The position numbers were made by a program, and so were the translations under genes. From contig JAOZKS010000066.1 in assembly GCA_029935255.1 (NCBI GenBank), forward strand, positions 1 through 10,344: a stretch of 10,344 bases of DNA, in the 5' to 3' direction. The notes below the pieces were generated by a model, which saw nothing but the letters and a program-made list of their open reading frames with translations, had not been told where the DNA came from and made no database searches. Source of the DNA: Pontiella sp. (lineage in GTDB: Bacteria; Verrucomicrobiota; Kiritimatiellia; Kiritimatiellales; Pontiellaceae). Position 1 is the stretch's first letter. Each line of letters opens with the position of its first letter. Positions 1 through 6,404 of the stretch are shown here, piece after piece.

Positions 1-1246
1 CGGCTTCGCTGACGGAGACGACGCTGATCTCCTTTTTCTGCATCGTTTTGAGCAGGCCTTTTGCGAAGGCTTCGGTTTCGCGGCCCGCCGTTCCATTGCC
101 GACGGCAATGGATTGTGGCTGGTATTTCTCGATAAACCTGGATAATTCGATTTCGGCCTTCTGCATCTGCTGCGGACCTTGGCTGAGATAGATGGTGAGG
201 GTGTCGAGATATTTTCCTGTGGCATCGATCGCCACGCATTTGCAACCGGTGCGCAGGCCGGGATCGATGCCGATGACGGGCTTTTCGCCATAGGGTGCCG
301 CGAGCAAAAGGCTACGCAGGTTTTTGGCGAAGACTTCAACGGCGGCGCGGTCGGCCTTCATTTTCATGTCAACGGAGATGTCGATTTCGACGCTGGTGGT
401 CAGCAGTCGTTTGTAGGCATCGAGGGTCGCTTTTTCCAGCTGCGGGAAAAAAGGCGATACGGGGTTGGCTTCGCAGAGTTCTTTCATGCGTTTGATTTGC
501 GGTTCGGCATCGATGGAAAGCTTGCGGCGGAGCACGCCTTCGGTTTCGCCGCGGCGGATGGCGAGGTATCGGTGCGACGGAATGTCGGCGATGGGCTGGG
601 AAAAATCGAAGTAGTCTTTGTATTTCGAGTTTTCATCCGAGCCGGCAGTGGAGGGCGTGGACGTGATGGCCCCGGTCTTGAAGTAGGCCTCGCGGATGAG
701 GGCGCGTACTTCGGCTTTTTCCGCGATCTGCTCGGCAATAATATCGCGTGCGCCAGCGAGAGCTTCTTCGATGGTGGAAACTCCTTTTTGTTCATGAATG
801 AAATCCGCGGCCGCTGTTTCGGGGTTGCCATCTGTGCTCTGTTCTGCGATGAGGTTGGCCAGTGGCTCCAAGCCCTTTTCCTTTGCAATCATGGCGCGGG
901 TGCGGCGCTTGGGTTTGTAGGGAAGGTATAGGTCTTCGATCGCAGTTTTGGAGGGGCAGATTTCGATCTTCTTTCTTAATTCTTCGGTCAGCTTGCCTTG
1001 TTCATCAATCGACTTGAGAATGGCCAGACGGCGCGATTCGAGCGTGTTGTAGTAGGTCAGTTTTTCCTGAATATCCATAATCTGGACTTCGTCGAGGTTG
1101 CCGTGCGCTTCTTTACGATAGCGGGCGATGAAGGGAACGGTGTTGCCTTCGGCGAAGAGCTTGGCTACGGCGGCCACCTGCCGCGCGGAAATATTCAGGT
1201 CTTTGGAAGCGAATGGAACGGGATCGAAGGGGGGTGTTTCATGCAT
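1..1246 (-). CDS. tex: Tex family transcription accessory protein, N-terminal part (3' end beyond window)
   Basis: Tex is a cytoplasmic nucleic-acid-binding protein that influences transcription. The reverse strand reads open for 415 codons from an ATG at 1246 to the window edge, with no stop. Landmarks are GNTVPFIARYRKE (residues 34-46), YLPYKPKRRTRA (107-118), the YqgF/RNase H-like strand GIDPGLRTGCK (326-336), and GNGTAGRETE (383-392). The frame ends in VSVSEA, just where the family continues with a conserved Gly-Ala-Ser stretch. Full-length members have roughly 720-780 residues, so the helix-hairpin-helix and S1 domains lie outside the window. The start is supported by AAGGA at 1254-1258, seven bases upstream. 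The gene appears to be transcribed alone; the next gene upstream on the same strand is about 750 bases away. No frameshift is seen. Family identity is very secure; the exact role in this organism is inferred. Confidence 0.96.
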   Translation of the reverse strand, partial: MHETPPFDPVPFASKDLNISARQVAAVAKLFAEGNTVPFIARYRKEAHGNLDEVQIMDIQEKLTYYNTLESRRLAILKSIDEQGKLTEELRKKIEICPSKTAIEDLYLPYKPKRRTRAMIAKEKGLEPLANLIAEQSTDGNPETAAADFIHEQKGVSTIEEALAGARDIIAEQIAEKAEVRALIREAYFKTGAITSTPSTAGSDENSKYKDYFDFSQPIADIPSHRYLAIRRGETEGVLRRKLSIDAEPQIKRMKELCEANPVSPFFPQLEKATLDAYKRLLTTSVEIDISVDMKMKADRAAVEVFAKNLRSLLLAAPYGEKPVIGIDPGLRTGCKCVAIDATGKYLDTLTIYLSQGPQQMQKAEIELSRFIEKYQPQSIAVGNGTAGRETEAFAKGLLKTMQKKEISVVSVSEA

Positions 1247-1639
1247 ATTAAAATCCTTGTTCATAAAGGGAGAGATGACGGTTGTTAAATTGAACGGGAT
1301 AGAATCTTAAAAGTGAGCGGCTTCGTCAAGTCTGCTTCTGAGCCGACCGAGTGTTCGGTGCAACAGGGAGGGCGAGTCGCCTGTGGTACGTATCTCCACC
1401 TCCAGTCCTCCGTTGCAAAAATGCTACAATTCACGGGCTGACCCGAATGGCACTAAGTTAAGCCCGTTTAAAAGAGAAGAGCGCCTTATTCCCTTTGTTT
1501 GCGGAATTGCCAAGACGGGTTCTGAGATCCGAACGGATGGGCTGAAAGTGGAGATCCTGCCCACGTAAGCATGTCCGGGGTTCATCGTGTAGCCGCTCTG
1601 GCCAAGCGTTGGTTGCTTAGGGGACTCGAACTTCCTATT

Positions 1640-1764
1640 GTACCGCCCAAACAGACAAATAAGAACCGCAGAACACGCAGAAGGTCGCAGAAAACAGCAG
1701 ATGCATTGAATGGGTTCATTCTGCGTGGTTCCGCGTATTCTGCGGTTGCATTCCTTTGCGGTAC
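1640..1764. repeat. Long nested imperfect palindrome
   Basis: Four nested pairs of arms share one centre. The outer pair is GTACCGC (1640-1646) with GCGGTAC (1758-1764). The main pair is the 19 bases at 1664-1682, starting AACCGCAGAA, which match the reverse complement of 1729-1747 at 17 of 19 positions. The inner pair is CGCAGAA (1686-1692) with TTCTGCG (1719-1725), a perfect match. The innermost is TGAA (1707-1710) with TTCA (1715-1718) around a four-base loop. Either strand could fold into one long hairpin. No reading frame fits it. The form suggests a small non-coding mobile element (MITE-like or REP-like) or a dispersed spacer palindrome; copy number cannot be judged from one window. Confidence 0.7.
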
Positions 1765-1951
1765 TTTAAGATTTTCCGCCCCCCCTTAGCACACACCAAG
1801 GTGCTACAAGCGGAAAGCATTTCGACTACTACCTTGATGAATATACATTTTGTTTCAATCGACGGTCTATTGTTTCTCCGCCTTATACAGCAGTCCGCCG
1901 CATCTCCCCCAACTACTTATAAAGACATTGCAAGCAGGACCACAACATCTT

Positions 1952-1990
1952 GGGGTGATCAAATCTAAACTTGCGTCAACTTGATACCCC
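1952..1990 (-). terminator. Hairpin just downstream of the MFS transporter gene, possible terminator
   Basis: GGGGTGATCAA (1952-1962) pairs with TTGATACCCC (1981-1990): ten base pairs with one bulged base and an 18-base loop. It begins about 11 bases beyond the transporter stop codon. Read on the minus strand it is not followed by a T run, so it would be an imperfect intrinsic terminator or an RNA-stabilising hairpin. The T-rich stretch lies on the other side, which would suit termination on the plus strand, where no gene is seen. Confidence 0.4.
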
Positions 1991-2001
1991 GCTTTTATTA
2001 T

Positions 2002-3402
2002 TCAGTCGACGAGTTCGCGCTCGATCTCTTCCAGCGATTTCCCTTTGGTTTCCGGGACTTGAAATTTAATGACCACAAAGCCAATCAGGCAAATCGCGCC
2101 ATATAGCCAGAAGGTTCCGGCGGCGCCGAGAGCCAGATTGATTGGCTTAAAGGTTACTGTCAGCACAAAGCAGGCAACCCACAATGCCGACACACACAAG
2201 CTCATCGCCGAACCGCGAATGCGGTTCGGGAAGATTTCTGAGAGCAACACCCACGTAATGGGTGCCAGCGTCATGGCGTAGAAGGCAATTGCCACCAGCA
2301 CGACAGCGATCACCACAACCCCCTGAAGGCCGAAATAATAACATCCGCCCAAAACCGTATACGTCACCATTAATCCGCCCGATCCCAGCAACATCAGCGG
2401 ACGACGACCCCATTTGTCGACCGTTTTGATCGCCACAAAAGTGAAGACCAGACTCACGACACCGGTAATCACAATGCCGAACATCATAGCGTTTACGTCG
2501 TAGCCGGCCGCCGCAAAAATTTCCTGAGCGTAGTTGAAGATCACATTAATGCCACACCACTGTTGGAAGACTGCAATAAAGATGCCCAGCCCCAAAATTT
2601 TGAGCATCTTGGGTTCGAACAACTCTGAATAGCGCACGCCGTTGTGTTCGCCTTCGAGCGTGGCCTCGACATCGGCAATCTCCATGTCGGCATATTCCGC
2701 GCCGCCAATTTTCACCAAGATACTACGGGCTTCTTTGGCACGCGAGCGTTTCAGCAACCAACGCGGGGATTCGGGAATAATCAACGCGAGCAGAAAGAAG
2801 AGCCCCGCCGGAATCGTTTCCGCCGCGAACATCCAGCGCCAGCCGATTTGTCCGTTCCATGAATCAAGAATCACTTCGGTTGTCGCATGGTCTGGTAAGG
2901 CATGAACCTTACTGATGAAAAGATTGACCAATTGCGCGGCCAGCACGCCGAGGATGATCGTGAGCTGGTTGATAGAAACAAACTTACCGCGCATTTCCGA
3001 AGGAGAAAGTTCGGCGATATACATCGGGGAGACGTTCGAGGCCAGTCCAATTCCGATTCCGCCGGTGATACGGGCAATGATGAACGGGTTGTAGCTTTGC
3101 GAAAACGCGGTCCAAACTGCGGATATCGTAAACATGACTGCAGCAATGATCAGCACCTTTTTACGACCGATTTGGTCGGTAATCGCGCCGGAAAGCAATG
3201 CGCCACCCAAACAACCCGCCAGTGCCGAGCTCATTGCCCAACCCGCGCGCCAAGCCTGGTCCGCGCCGGTTAACCCGAAAAATGCTTCATAAAAAGGTTT
3301 CGCTCCACCGATCACCACCCAGTCGTAGCCGAACAGCAAACCACCCATCGCAGCCACCAGACAAATCATCCAGATAAACTTTAAATTATACGCGTTTTTC
3401 AT
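2002..3402 (-). CDS. MFS sugar transporter, sugar porter family
   Basis: This is a 466-residue inner-membrane carrier of the major facilitator superfamily, probably a proton-coupled or facilitated importer of a monosaccharide or related polyol. It has the full set of sugar-porter signatures: GGLLFGYD in the first membrane helix (20-27), DQIGRKK after helix 2 (76-82), R111 with GGIGIGLA, PMYIAELSPSEMRG (126-139), PESPRWLL before the central loop, DKWGRRPLM after helix 8, and the C-terminal PETKGKSLEEIE (450-461). The length is normal for a 12-helix member. AAAGAG at 3411-3416, eight bases ahead of the ATG, supports the start. It lies 62 bases downstream of the URO-D-family gene on the same strand and is probably cotranscribed with it, placing both under the divergent AraC regulator. 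The closest characterised relatives by motif are XylE-like symporters; the actual substrate cannot be read from the sequence. Confidence 0.93.
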   Translation of the reverse strand: MKNAYNLKFIWMICLVAAMGGLLFGYDWVVIGGAKPFYEAFFGLTGADQAWRAGWAMSSALAGCLGGALLSGAITDQIGRKKVLIIAAVMFTISAVWTAFSQSYNPFIIARITGGIGIGLASNVSPMYIAELSPSEMRGKFVSINQLTIILGVLAAQLVNLFISKVHALPDHATTEVILDSWNGQIGWRWMFAAETIPAGLFFLLALIIPESPRWLLKRSRAKEARSILVKIGGAEYADMEIADVEATLEGEHNGVRYSELFEPKMLKILGLGIFIAVFQQWCGINVIFNYAQEIFAAAGYDVNAMMFGIVITGVVSLVFTFVAIKTVDKWGRRPLMLLGSGGLMVTYTVLGGCYYFGLQGVVVIAVVLVAIAFYAMTLAPITWVLLSEIFPNRIRGSAMSLCVSALWVACFVLTVTFKPINLALGAAGTFWLYGAICLIGFVVIKFQVPETKGKSLEEIERELVD

Positions 3403-3464
3403 TTTTTATTCTCTTTGTATTCACAACCTAAACTCCGCACTCGGACCGATTAATAATCGGCGAC

Positions 3465-4721
3465 TCAACCTTTATTGAATTCTTTAACCGCATCAATCAT
3501 GGCGATAATATTTTCGACGGGGGTCTGCGCCTGTACATTATGAATTGCATTAAAGACAAACCCACCGTTCGAAGAAAAGATTTCGCACCGCTCCAGTACT
3601 TCTTTGCGCACTTCGTCCGGTGTTCCAAACGGCAGCGTTTTCTGCGTATCCACGCCCGCGCCCCAAAAGACCAGTTGGTCGCCGTAACGCTCCTTCAGCG
3701 TTCTCGGATCCATTCCGGCGGCGGAACACTGCACTGGATTGATGATATCTACCCCGGCATCGATAAAGTTCTGCATAAAGGTTTCCACTGCGCCGCACGA
3801 ATGCTTGAAAACCTTCCAGTTCGTCTGTTCATGAATGCAATCCGTCAGTTTCCGGTAATACGGCAACCAGAGTTCCCGGAAGGTTTCCGGCGAGCAGAAG
3901 GTTCCGCTTTGTGTTCCGAAGTCGGTGCCGCACAGGAATACCAAGTCGACCGAATCACCGAGTATCGGTGCAATGCGTTTGATGTTTTCCACCGCGATGT
4001 CGCTCTGCGTTTTAAACAATTCATGAATATAGTCCTGACGAATCGCGGTGGACACATACCACTCTTCCACATCCCGGATTCCTTTAGGAGCCTTCAACTG
4101 CACGGCAGGAACCAACGCGATATCGCCGAGGGCAGTTCCGGGCAAGCCACCGAAAACCGCACGTCCGGTTTTACCGGCCGCATTCGCCGCATCGCGCATT
4201 TTCCGGATCTCTTCATCGGAAACCGCCCCGAACTCCTCAAGGTTGTCCTCAACGTTCAGGTTGTCCTCGTCAAAGCCGCTGTCGCGGTTCGTTGCATCAA
4301 AGAAAAATCCACTGGTGGGCATATGGGCCGACGGCTCGACCGACCGATCCCCCTGAGGGTAAACCATCACACCTTTTTCGTTTTTCAGGGTTTCAAATTT
4401 TTCAGCCATCAAGACCGTTTGTCCCCAGGGTGTGCGCCACTCTTTCCAGTTCTCGTTGGGATATCCGAACATCGTGCCGCCCGGCATCGGCGCGGCTACA
4501 TCCACCCCCATGGCATCCTGCAAATCTTCATCGACCCAGCCCAGCATCTGGAACGGCTCATGCACCTTGATTGGGCGCTCTTCGAGCCCGTAGTGGGCGC
4601 GCAACTGTTCCACACAGGTGCAGTGCAGGCCGGTCTGCCCACCCGCACCAAGATCAAACGGTACTGGCCCGCTCTTGTGGTTTAAGGCGTTTAAAACTTT
4701 TTCTCTCGAATTCATTTCCAT
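3465..4721 (-). CDS. Uroporphyrinogen decarboxylase (URO-D) family protein, likely a methyltransferase-type member
   Basis: A 418-residue cytoplasmic TIM-barrel protein of the URO-D superfamily. Visible landmarks are the N-terminal NSREKVLNALNHK, HSCG (307-310), INPVQ (327-331), WGAGVDTQ (353-360) and HNVQ followed by PVENI (394-405). The family includes heme-pathway HemE and the MtaA/CmuA-type cobamide methyltransferases. The His-x-Cys at 307/309 resembles the zinc site of the methyltransferase branch; where those enzymes have a late Cys, this protein has His394 in HNVQ, so a His/Cys/His site is possible (inference). It is longer than typical HemE (about 340-360) and lies beside a transporter and AraC regulator, not heme genes, so HemE is unlikely. 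GAGGAG (4726-4731) is four bases from the first ATG; a second ATG at 4715 is ten bases away and fits the family N-terminus better. No corrinoid protein gene is nearby, so the reaction is unknown. Confidence 0.9.
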   Translation of the reverse strand: MEMNSREKVLNALNHKSGPVPFDLGAGGQTGLHCTCVEQLRAHYGLEERPIKVHEPFQMLGWVDEDLQDAMGVDVAAPMPGGTMFGYPNENWKEWRTPWGQTVLMAEKFETLKNEKGVMVYPQGDRSVEPSAHMPTSGFFFDATNRDSGFDEDNLNVEDNLEEFGAVSDEEIRKMRDAANAAGKTGRAVFGGLPGTALGDIALVPAVQLKAPKGIRDVEEWYVSTAIRQDYIHELFKTQSDIAVENIKRIAPILGDSVDLVFLCGTDFGTQSGTFCSPETFRELWLPYYRKLTDCIHEQTNWKVFKHSCGAVETFMQNFIDAGVDIINPVQCSAAGMDPRTLKERYGDQLVFWGAGVDTQKTLPFGTPDEVRKEVLERCEIFSSNGGFVFNAIHNVQAQTPVENIIAMIDAVKEFNKG

Positions 4722-4831
4722 CTATCTCCTCGAATTTTCATTCGATGTTTCTCGCCAGCCATCTGGAGTCCTTCCTCGGCCAGTCCCAGCAGATAATCAG
4801 CATGAACATTGCGGGGTTGTGAGCGGCTCAT
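4712..4831 (-). CDS. Possible small ORF (39 codons) overlapping the start of the URO-D-family gene
   Basis: Reverse-strand frame from ATG at 4831 to TGA at 4714-4712. The peptide begins MSRSQPRNVHADYLLGLAEE and is rich in charged and helix-forming residues (LLGLAEEGLQMAGEKHRMK). It matches no family I know. Its stop overlaps the second candidate ATG of the URO-D gene as ATGA, a layout often seen in translational coupling, and the URO-D ribosome binding site lies inside it. There is no clear Shine-Dalgarno ahead of it. It could be a leader peptide, the tail of a lost gene, or a chance frame. Chance is a serious possibility at this length. Confidence 0.3.
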   Translation of the reverse strand: MSRSQPRNVHADYLLGLAEEGLQMAGEKHRMKIRGDRWK

Positions 4832-4908
4832 GTTTTGCTTCAACAACACTTTTCATGTCATGCAGTTTCCATTACTTACCTCTTTATAAAATCCTCACAC
4901 AGCCCCAC

Positions 4909-4938
4909 ATTGAAACACGATTCAATCATTCTGTTAAT
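4909..4938 (+). promoter_or_regulatory. Candidate araC-type gene promoter overlapped by a palindromic operator
   Basis: TTGAAA (4910-4915), a 17-base spacer and GTTAAT (4933-4938) form a plausible sigma-70-type promoter reading toward the AraC gene (5/6 and 4/6 matches). A perfect palindrome, ATTGAA-N6-TTCAAT (4909-4926), covers the -35 box and could be an operator for autoregulation. Initiation near 4945 would leave too little leader for a start at 4956 but a normal one for 4995. A symmetric TTTATAAA at 4883-4890 could supply a -10 for the URO-D gene on the other strand; no good -35 was found for it. Confidence 0.35.
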
Positions 4939-4994
4939 GACATATCTGATACTTCATGATGGACTATCTTATTTTATTGGAGATAATATCCTGT

Positions 4995-5891
4995 ATGCAA
5001 AAACATGACAAAATGCGTATTCGGGAAGGGTTTCCCCAGCAACGTCTAGCAGTGCTTCCCCCCAATGTGATCAAACGTTGTGAAAACCTCCCGATGGTGC
5101 GCCATCTTTATGTAACAGACATTGGCGCTTACCCTTCCGCCCTCCATCACTATGTAGATCGAAACCTCGGAATTCCATCTGTGGTACTGATTTATTGCCG
5201 CAGAGGAAAAGGTTCTCTACAGATAGACAATACAATTTATAAAATTCAACAAGGGCACCTCATCATTATTCCGCCCAACACCCCGCACATCTATCAGGCG
5301 GACGACACGGATCCATGGTCTATTTTCTGGATTCATTTTACGGGCGAGCAGACCCAATCCCTGCTGGACTGTTTAATAAAAACTGTTCGAAACCCGCTTC
5401 TTTTCGTGCCGGACACCCAATTGATGAGTAATGCCTTCGAAGATGTTTACGCCTGCCTGAACTACCATTATTCCGATGCCGGACTCCTGGCAATGACCAG
5501 CGAACTATTGCGGTTGTTCAGCATAACCAAGCTCCACCAAGGTTTCCCCGGCTCGCAGCGTCAATCGGTCGAAGACCGCGTTGCGTCAACCCTGGACTTT
5601 ATGGAACAACATCTCGATATGTCGCTGACTCTTGAGGAACTGGCGGCGCACTCGGGACAGTCCGTGCCGTACTACACCAGGCTCTTCAAAGAACGCACTA
5701 ATCAGTCGCCCATGGCCTGTTTCATTCAGCTAAAAATCCGAAAGACCTGCGAACTACTCGACCAGACAGATCTTAGCATAAAACAAATAGCCGGGGAACT
5801 CGGCTACGATGACCCATATTACTTCAGCCGACTATTCAAAAAAGTACAAGGGTGTTCTCCCAGCACCTACCGGATCGCCATCAAAGGCTAG
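4995..5891 (+). CDS. AraC family transcriptional regulator with cupin sensor domain
   Basis: A 298-residue DNA-binding regulator. The N-terminal half is an AraC-type cupin sensor: a strand-rich segment from about residue 60 (VVLIYCRRGKGSLQID, then IIIPPNTPHIYQ, then PWSIFWIHFTG). The last ~103 residues form the double helix-turn-helix: first HTH around LTLEELAAHSGQSVPYYTRLFK, second around LSIKQIAGELGYDDPYYFSRLFKK, ending with the usual GCSPSTYR. The HTH is complete, so the protein should bind DNA. An earlier in-frame ATG at 4956 would add 13 residues but has no ribosome binding site; 4995 has GGAG at 4979-4982, twelve bases upstream, and fits the candidate promoter. The gene is divergent from the URO-D/MFS pair and probably activates it in response to a small sugar-like ligand (inference from arrangement). 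The ligand is unknown. Confidence 0.93.
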   Translation: MQKHDKMRIREGFPQQRLAVLPPNVIKRCENLPMVRHLYVTDIGAYPSALHHYVDRNLGIPSVVLIYCRRGKGSLQIDNTIYKIQQGHLIIIPPNTPHIYQADDTDPWSIFWIHFTGEQTQSLLDCLIKTVRNPLLFVPDTQLMSNAFEDVYACLNYHYSDAGLLAMTSELLRLFSITKLHQGFPGSQRQSVEDRVASTLDFMEQHLDMSLTLEELAAHSGQSVPYYTRLFKERTNQSPMACFIQLKIRKTCELLDQTDLSIKQIAGELGYDDPYYFSRLFKKVQGCSPSTYRIAIKG

Positions 5892-5927
5892 CAGTCTGCC
5901 GGACTTAGCTTGCGAATAACATTTTAA

Positions 5928-5969
5928 TTTTAGTTAGATCGTGTCAGTCTATTCTTATCTTAACTAAAA
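5928..5969. repeat. AT-rich inverted repeat at the edge of the transposase remnant
   Basis: TTTTAGTTAGAT (5928-5939) pairs with ATCTTAACTAAAA (5957-5969), perfect apart from one extra T, with a 17-base loop. It starts 37 bases after the AraC stop. Composition switches abruptly to GC-rich at 5970, where the transposase-like frame begins. It could be a weak terminator for the AraC gene or what is left of an element end. Confidence 0.5.
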
Positions 5970-6284
5970 GGGCCCGCGCCTCCGACCGCGAAACCGCCGG
6001 GCAATAAGCAATACAACTTTACCGATCCTGGGAGCCGGATCATGAAGGTCGGCAACGGGGACCACTTTGAACAGGCCGCCGCCGATACCGAAACCTATCT
6101 GGTCGTCGGCCAGCTCGGCACCGACGCGCCCAACGACAAGCAGCAACTCAACCCCGTGCTCGAAAGCATCCCCGCCGAGGTTGTCGAGCCGGAGAACGTT
6201 CTGGCCGGGCACTGTAAATCGGACATGGGCCGAGGTCTTAACTCCGACAGGCTGCTAGTATCAAACGGGGAATCAAGTGACTAA
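5967..6284 (+). pseudogene. Decayed DDE transposase fragment (IS1182-like)
   Basis: The frame open from 5964 contains KQYNFTDPGSRIMK (from 6006), then HFEQAAADTETYLVVGQ, APNDKQQL and VEPENVLAG. This is the order of an internal block of IS1182-type DDE transposases. Intact relatives read roughly EQAYNAQAAVD and VLAD-x-GY at the matching places. Here the YNAQ residues are missing, consistent with a 12-base in-frame deletion, and the catalytic Asp region has become AGHCK. The segment is only about 105 codons against 400-500 for a full enzyme, has no start signal, and its last ~24 residues look unrelated. It cannot be active. Its GC content is visibly higher than the AraC gene beside it, consistent with foreign origin. 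Family placement is from remembered motif order; a related DDE family is possible. Confidence 0.72.
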
Positions 6285-6330
6285 GAAAAAAGGGGGTCAC
6301 GTATAATAGGTGTTAGATATTCGAAAGATT

Positions 6331-6404
6331 AACCCACCTCCCCGTGGCGCAGGGCGGAAGCGACTTTGAATCATCCAACCTTTGAATCCACTTCGTCGTG
6401 GAGC
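6331..6404 (+). repeat. Imperfect direct repeats at the junction before the truncated ATP-binding gene
   Basis: The 20 bases at 6331-6350 (AACCCACCTCCCCGTGGCGC) match those at 6385-6404 (AATCCACTTCGTCGTGGAGC) at 15 of 20 positions. A shorter exact repeat, CTTTGAATC, occurs at 6364-6372 and 6380-6388. The second copies run into the start of the following reading frame. A TATAAT at 6302-6307 lies just upstream, without a good -35. The structure fits rearrangement debris but its origin is not recognised. Confidence 0.4.

Larger units (their letters stand above)
1247..2001. other. Gene-poor spacer between tex and the MFS transporter gene
   Basis: These 755 bases separate two genes that are both on the minus strand. 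Several open frames of 60-72 codons occur, but none has a ribosome binding site, a recognisable motif or a consistent codon pattern, so none is called. The left part (1247-1330) should hold the tex promoter; I could not pick a convincing -35/-10 pair. A short inverted repeat, ACGGGCT (1433-1439) with AGCCCGT (1461-1467), lies in the middle. The long palindrome at 1640-1764 and the hairpin at 1952-1990 are listed separately. The rest shows nothing I can name. It may be the eroded remains of an insertion, which is a guess. Confidence 0.6.

Noticed and set aside
179..931. A 250-codon open frame on the plus strand
   Set aside because: It lies antisense to the strongly conserved tex gene, has no recognisable domain and no good start signal; it is a by-product of tex codon use.
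1600..1650. tRNA-like stretch with GACTCGAAC, resembling the complement of a T-arm
   Set aside because: The would-be T stem does not pair, and no acceptor or anticodon arms can be built on either side because the palindrome begins there.
1383..1789. Open frames of 61 and 72 codons on the plus strand
   Set aside because: No ribosome binding sites, no known motif, and the second runs through the palindrome arms.
3540..4685. A 381-codon open frame on the plus strand
   Set aside because: It is antisense to the URO-D-family gene, whose motifs and ribosome binding site are clear. The antisense protein is rich in Arg, His and Phe and matches nothing.
3465..4721. HemE, heme-pathway uroporphyrinogen decarboxylase
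   Set aside because: The protein is longer than HemE, has a His-x-Cys site and HNVQ block typical of other family branches, and has no heme-gene neighbours.
6302..6307. Perfect TATAAT as a promoter for the truncated regulator and liv genes
   Set aside because: No acceptable -35 hexamer lies 16-18 bases upstream, so it is noted but not called.
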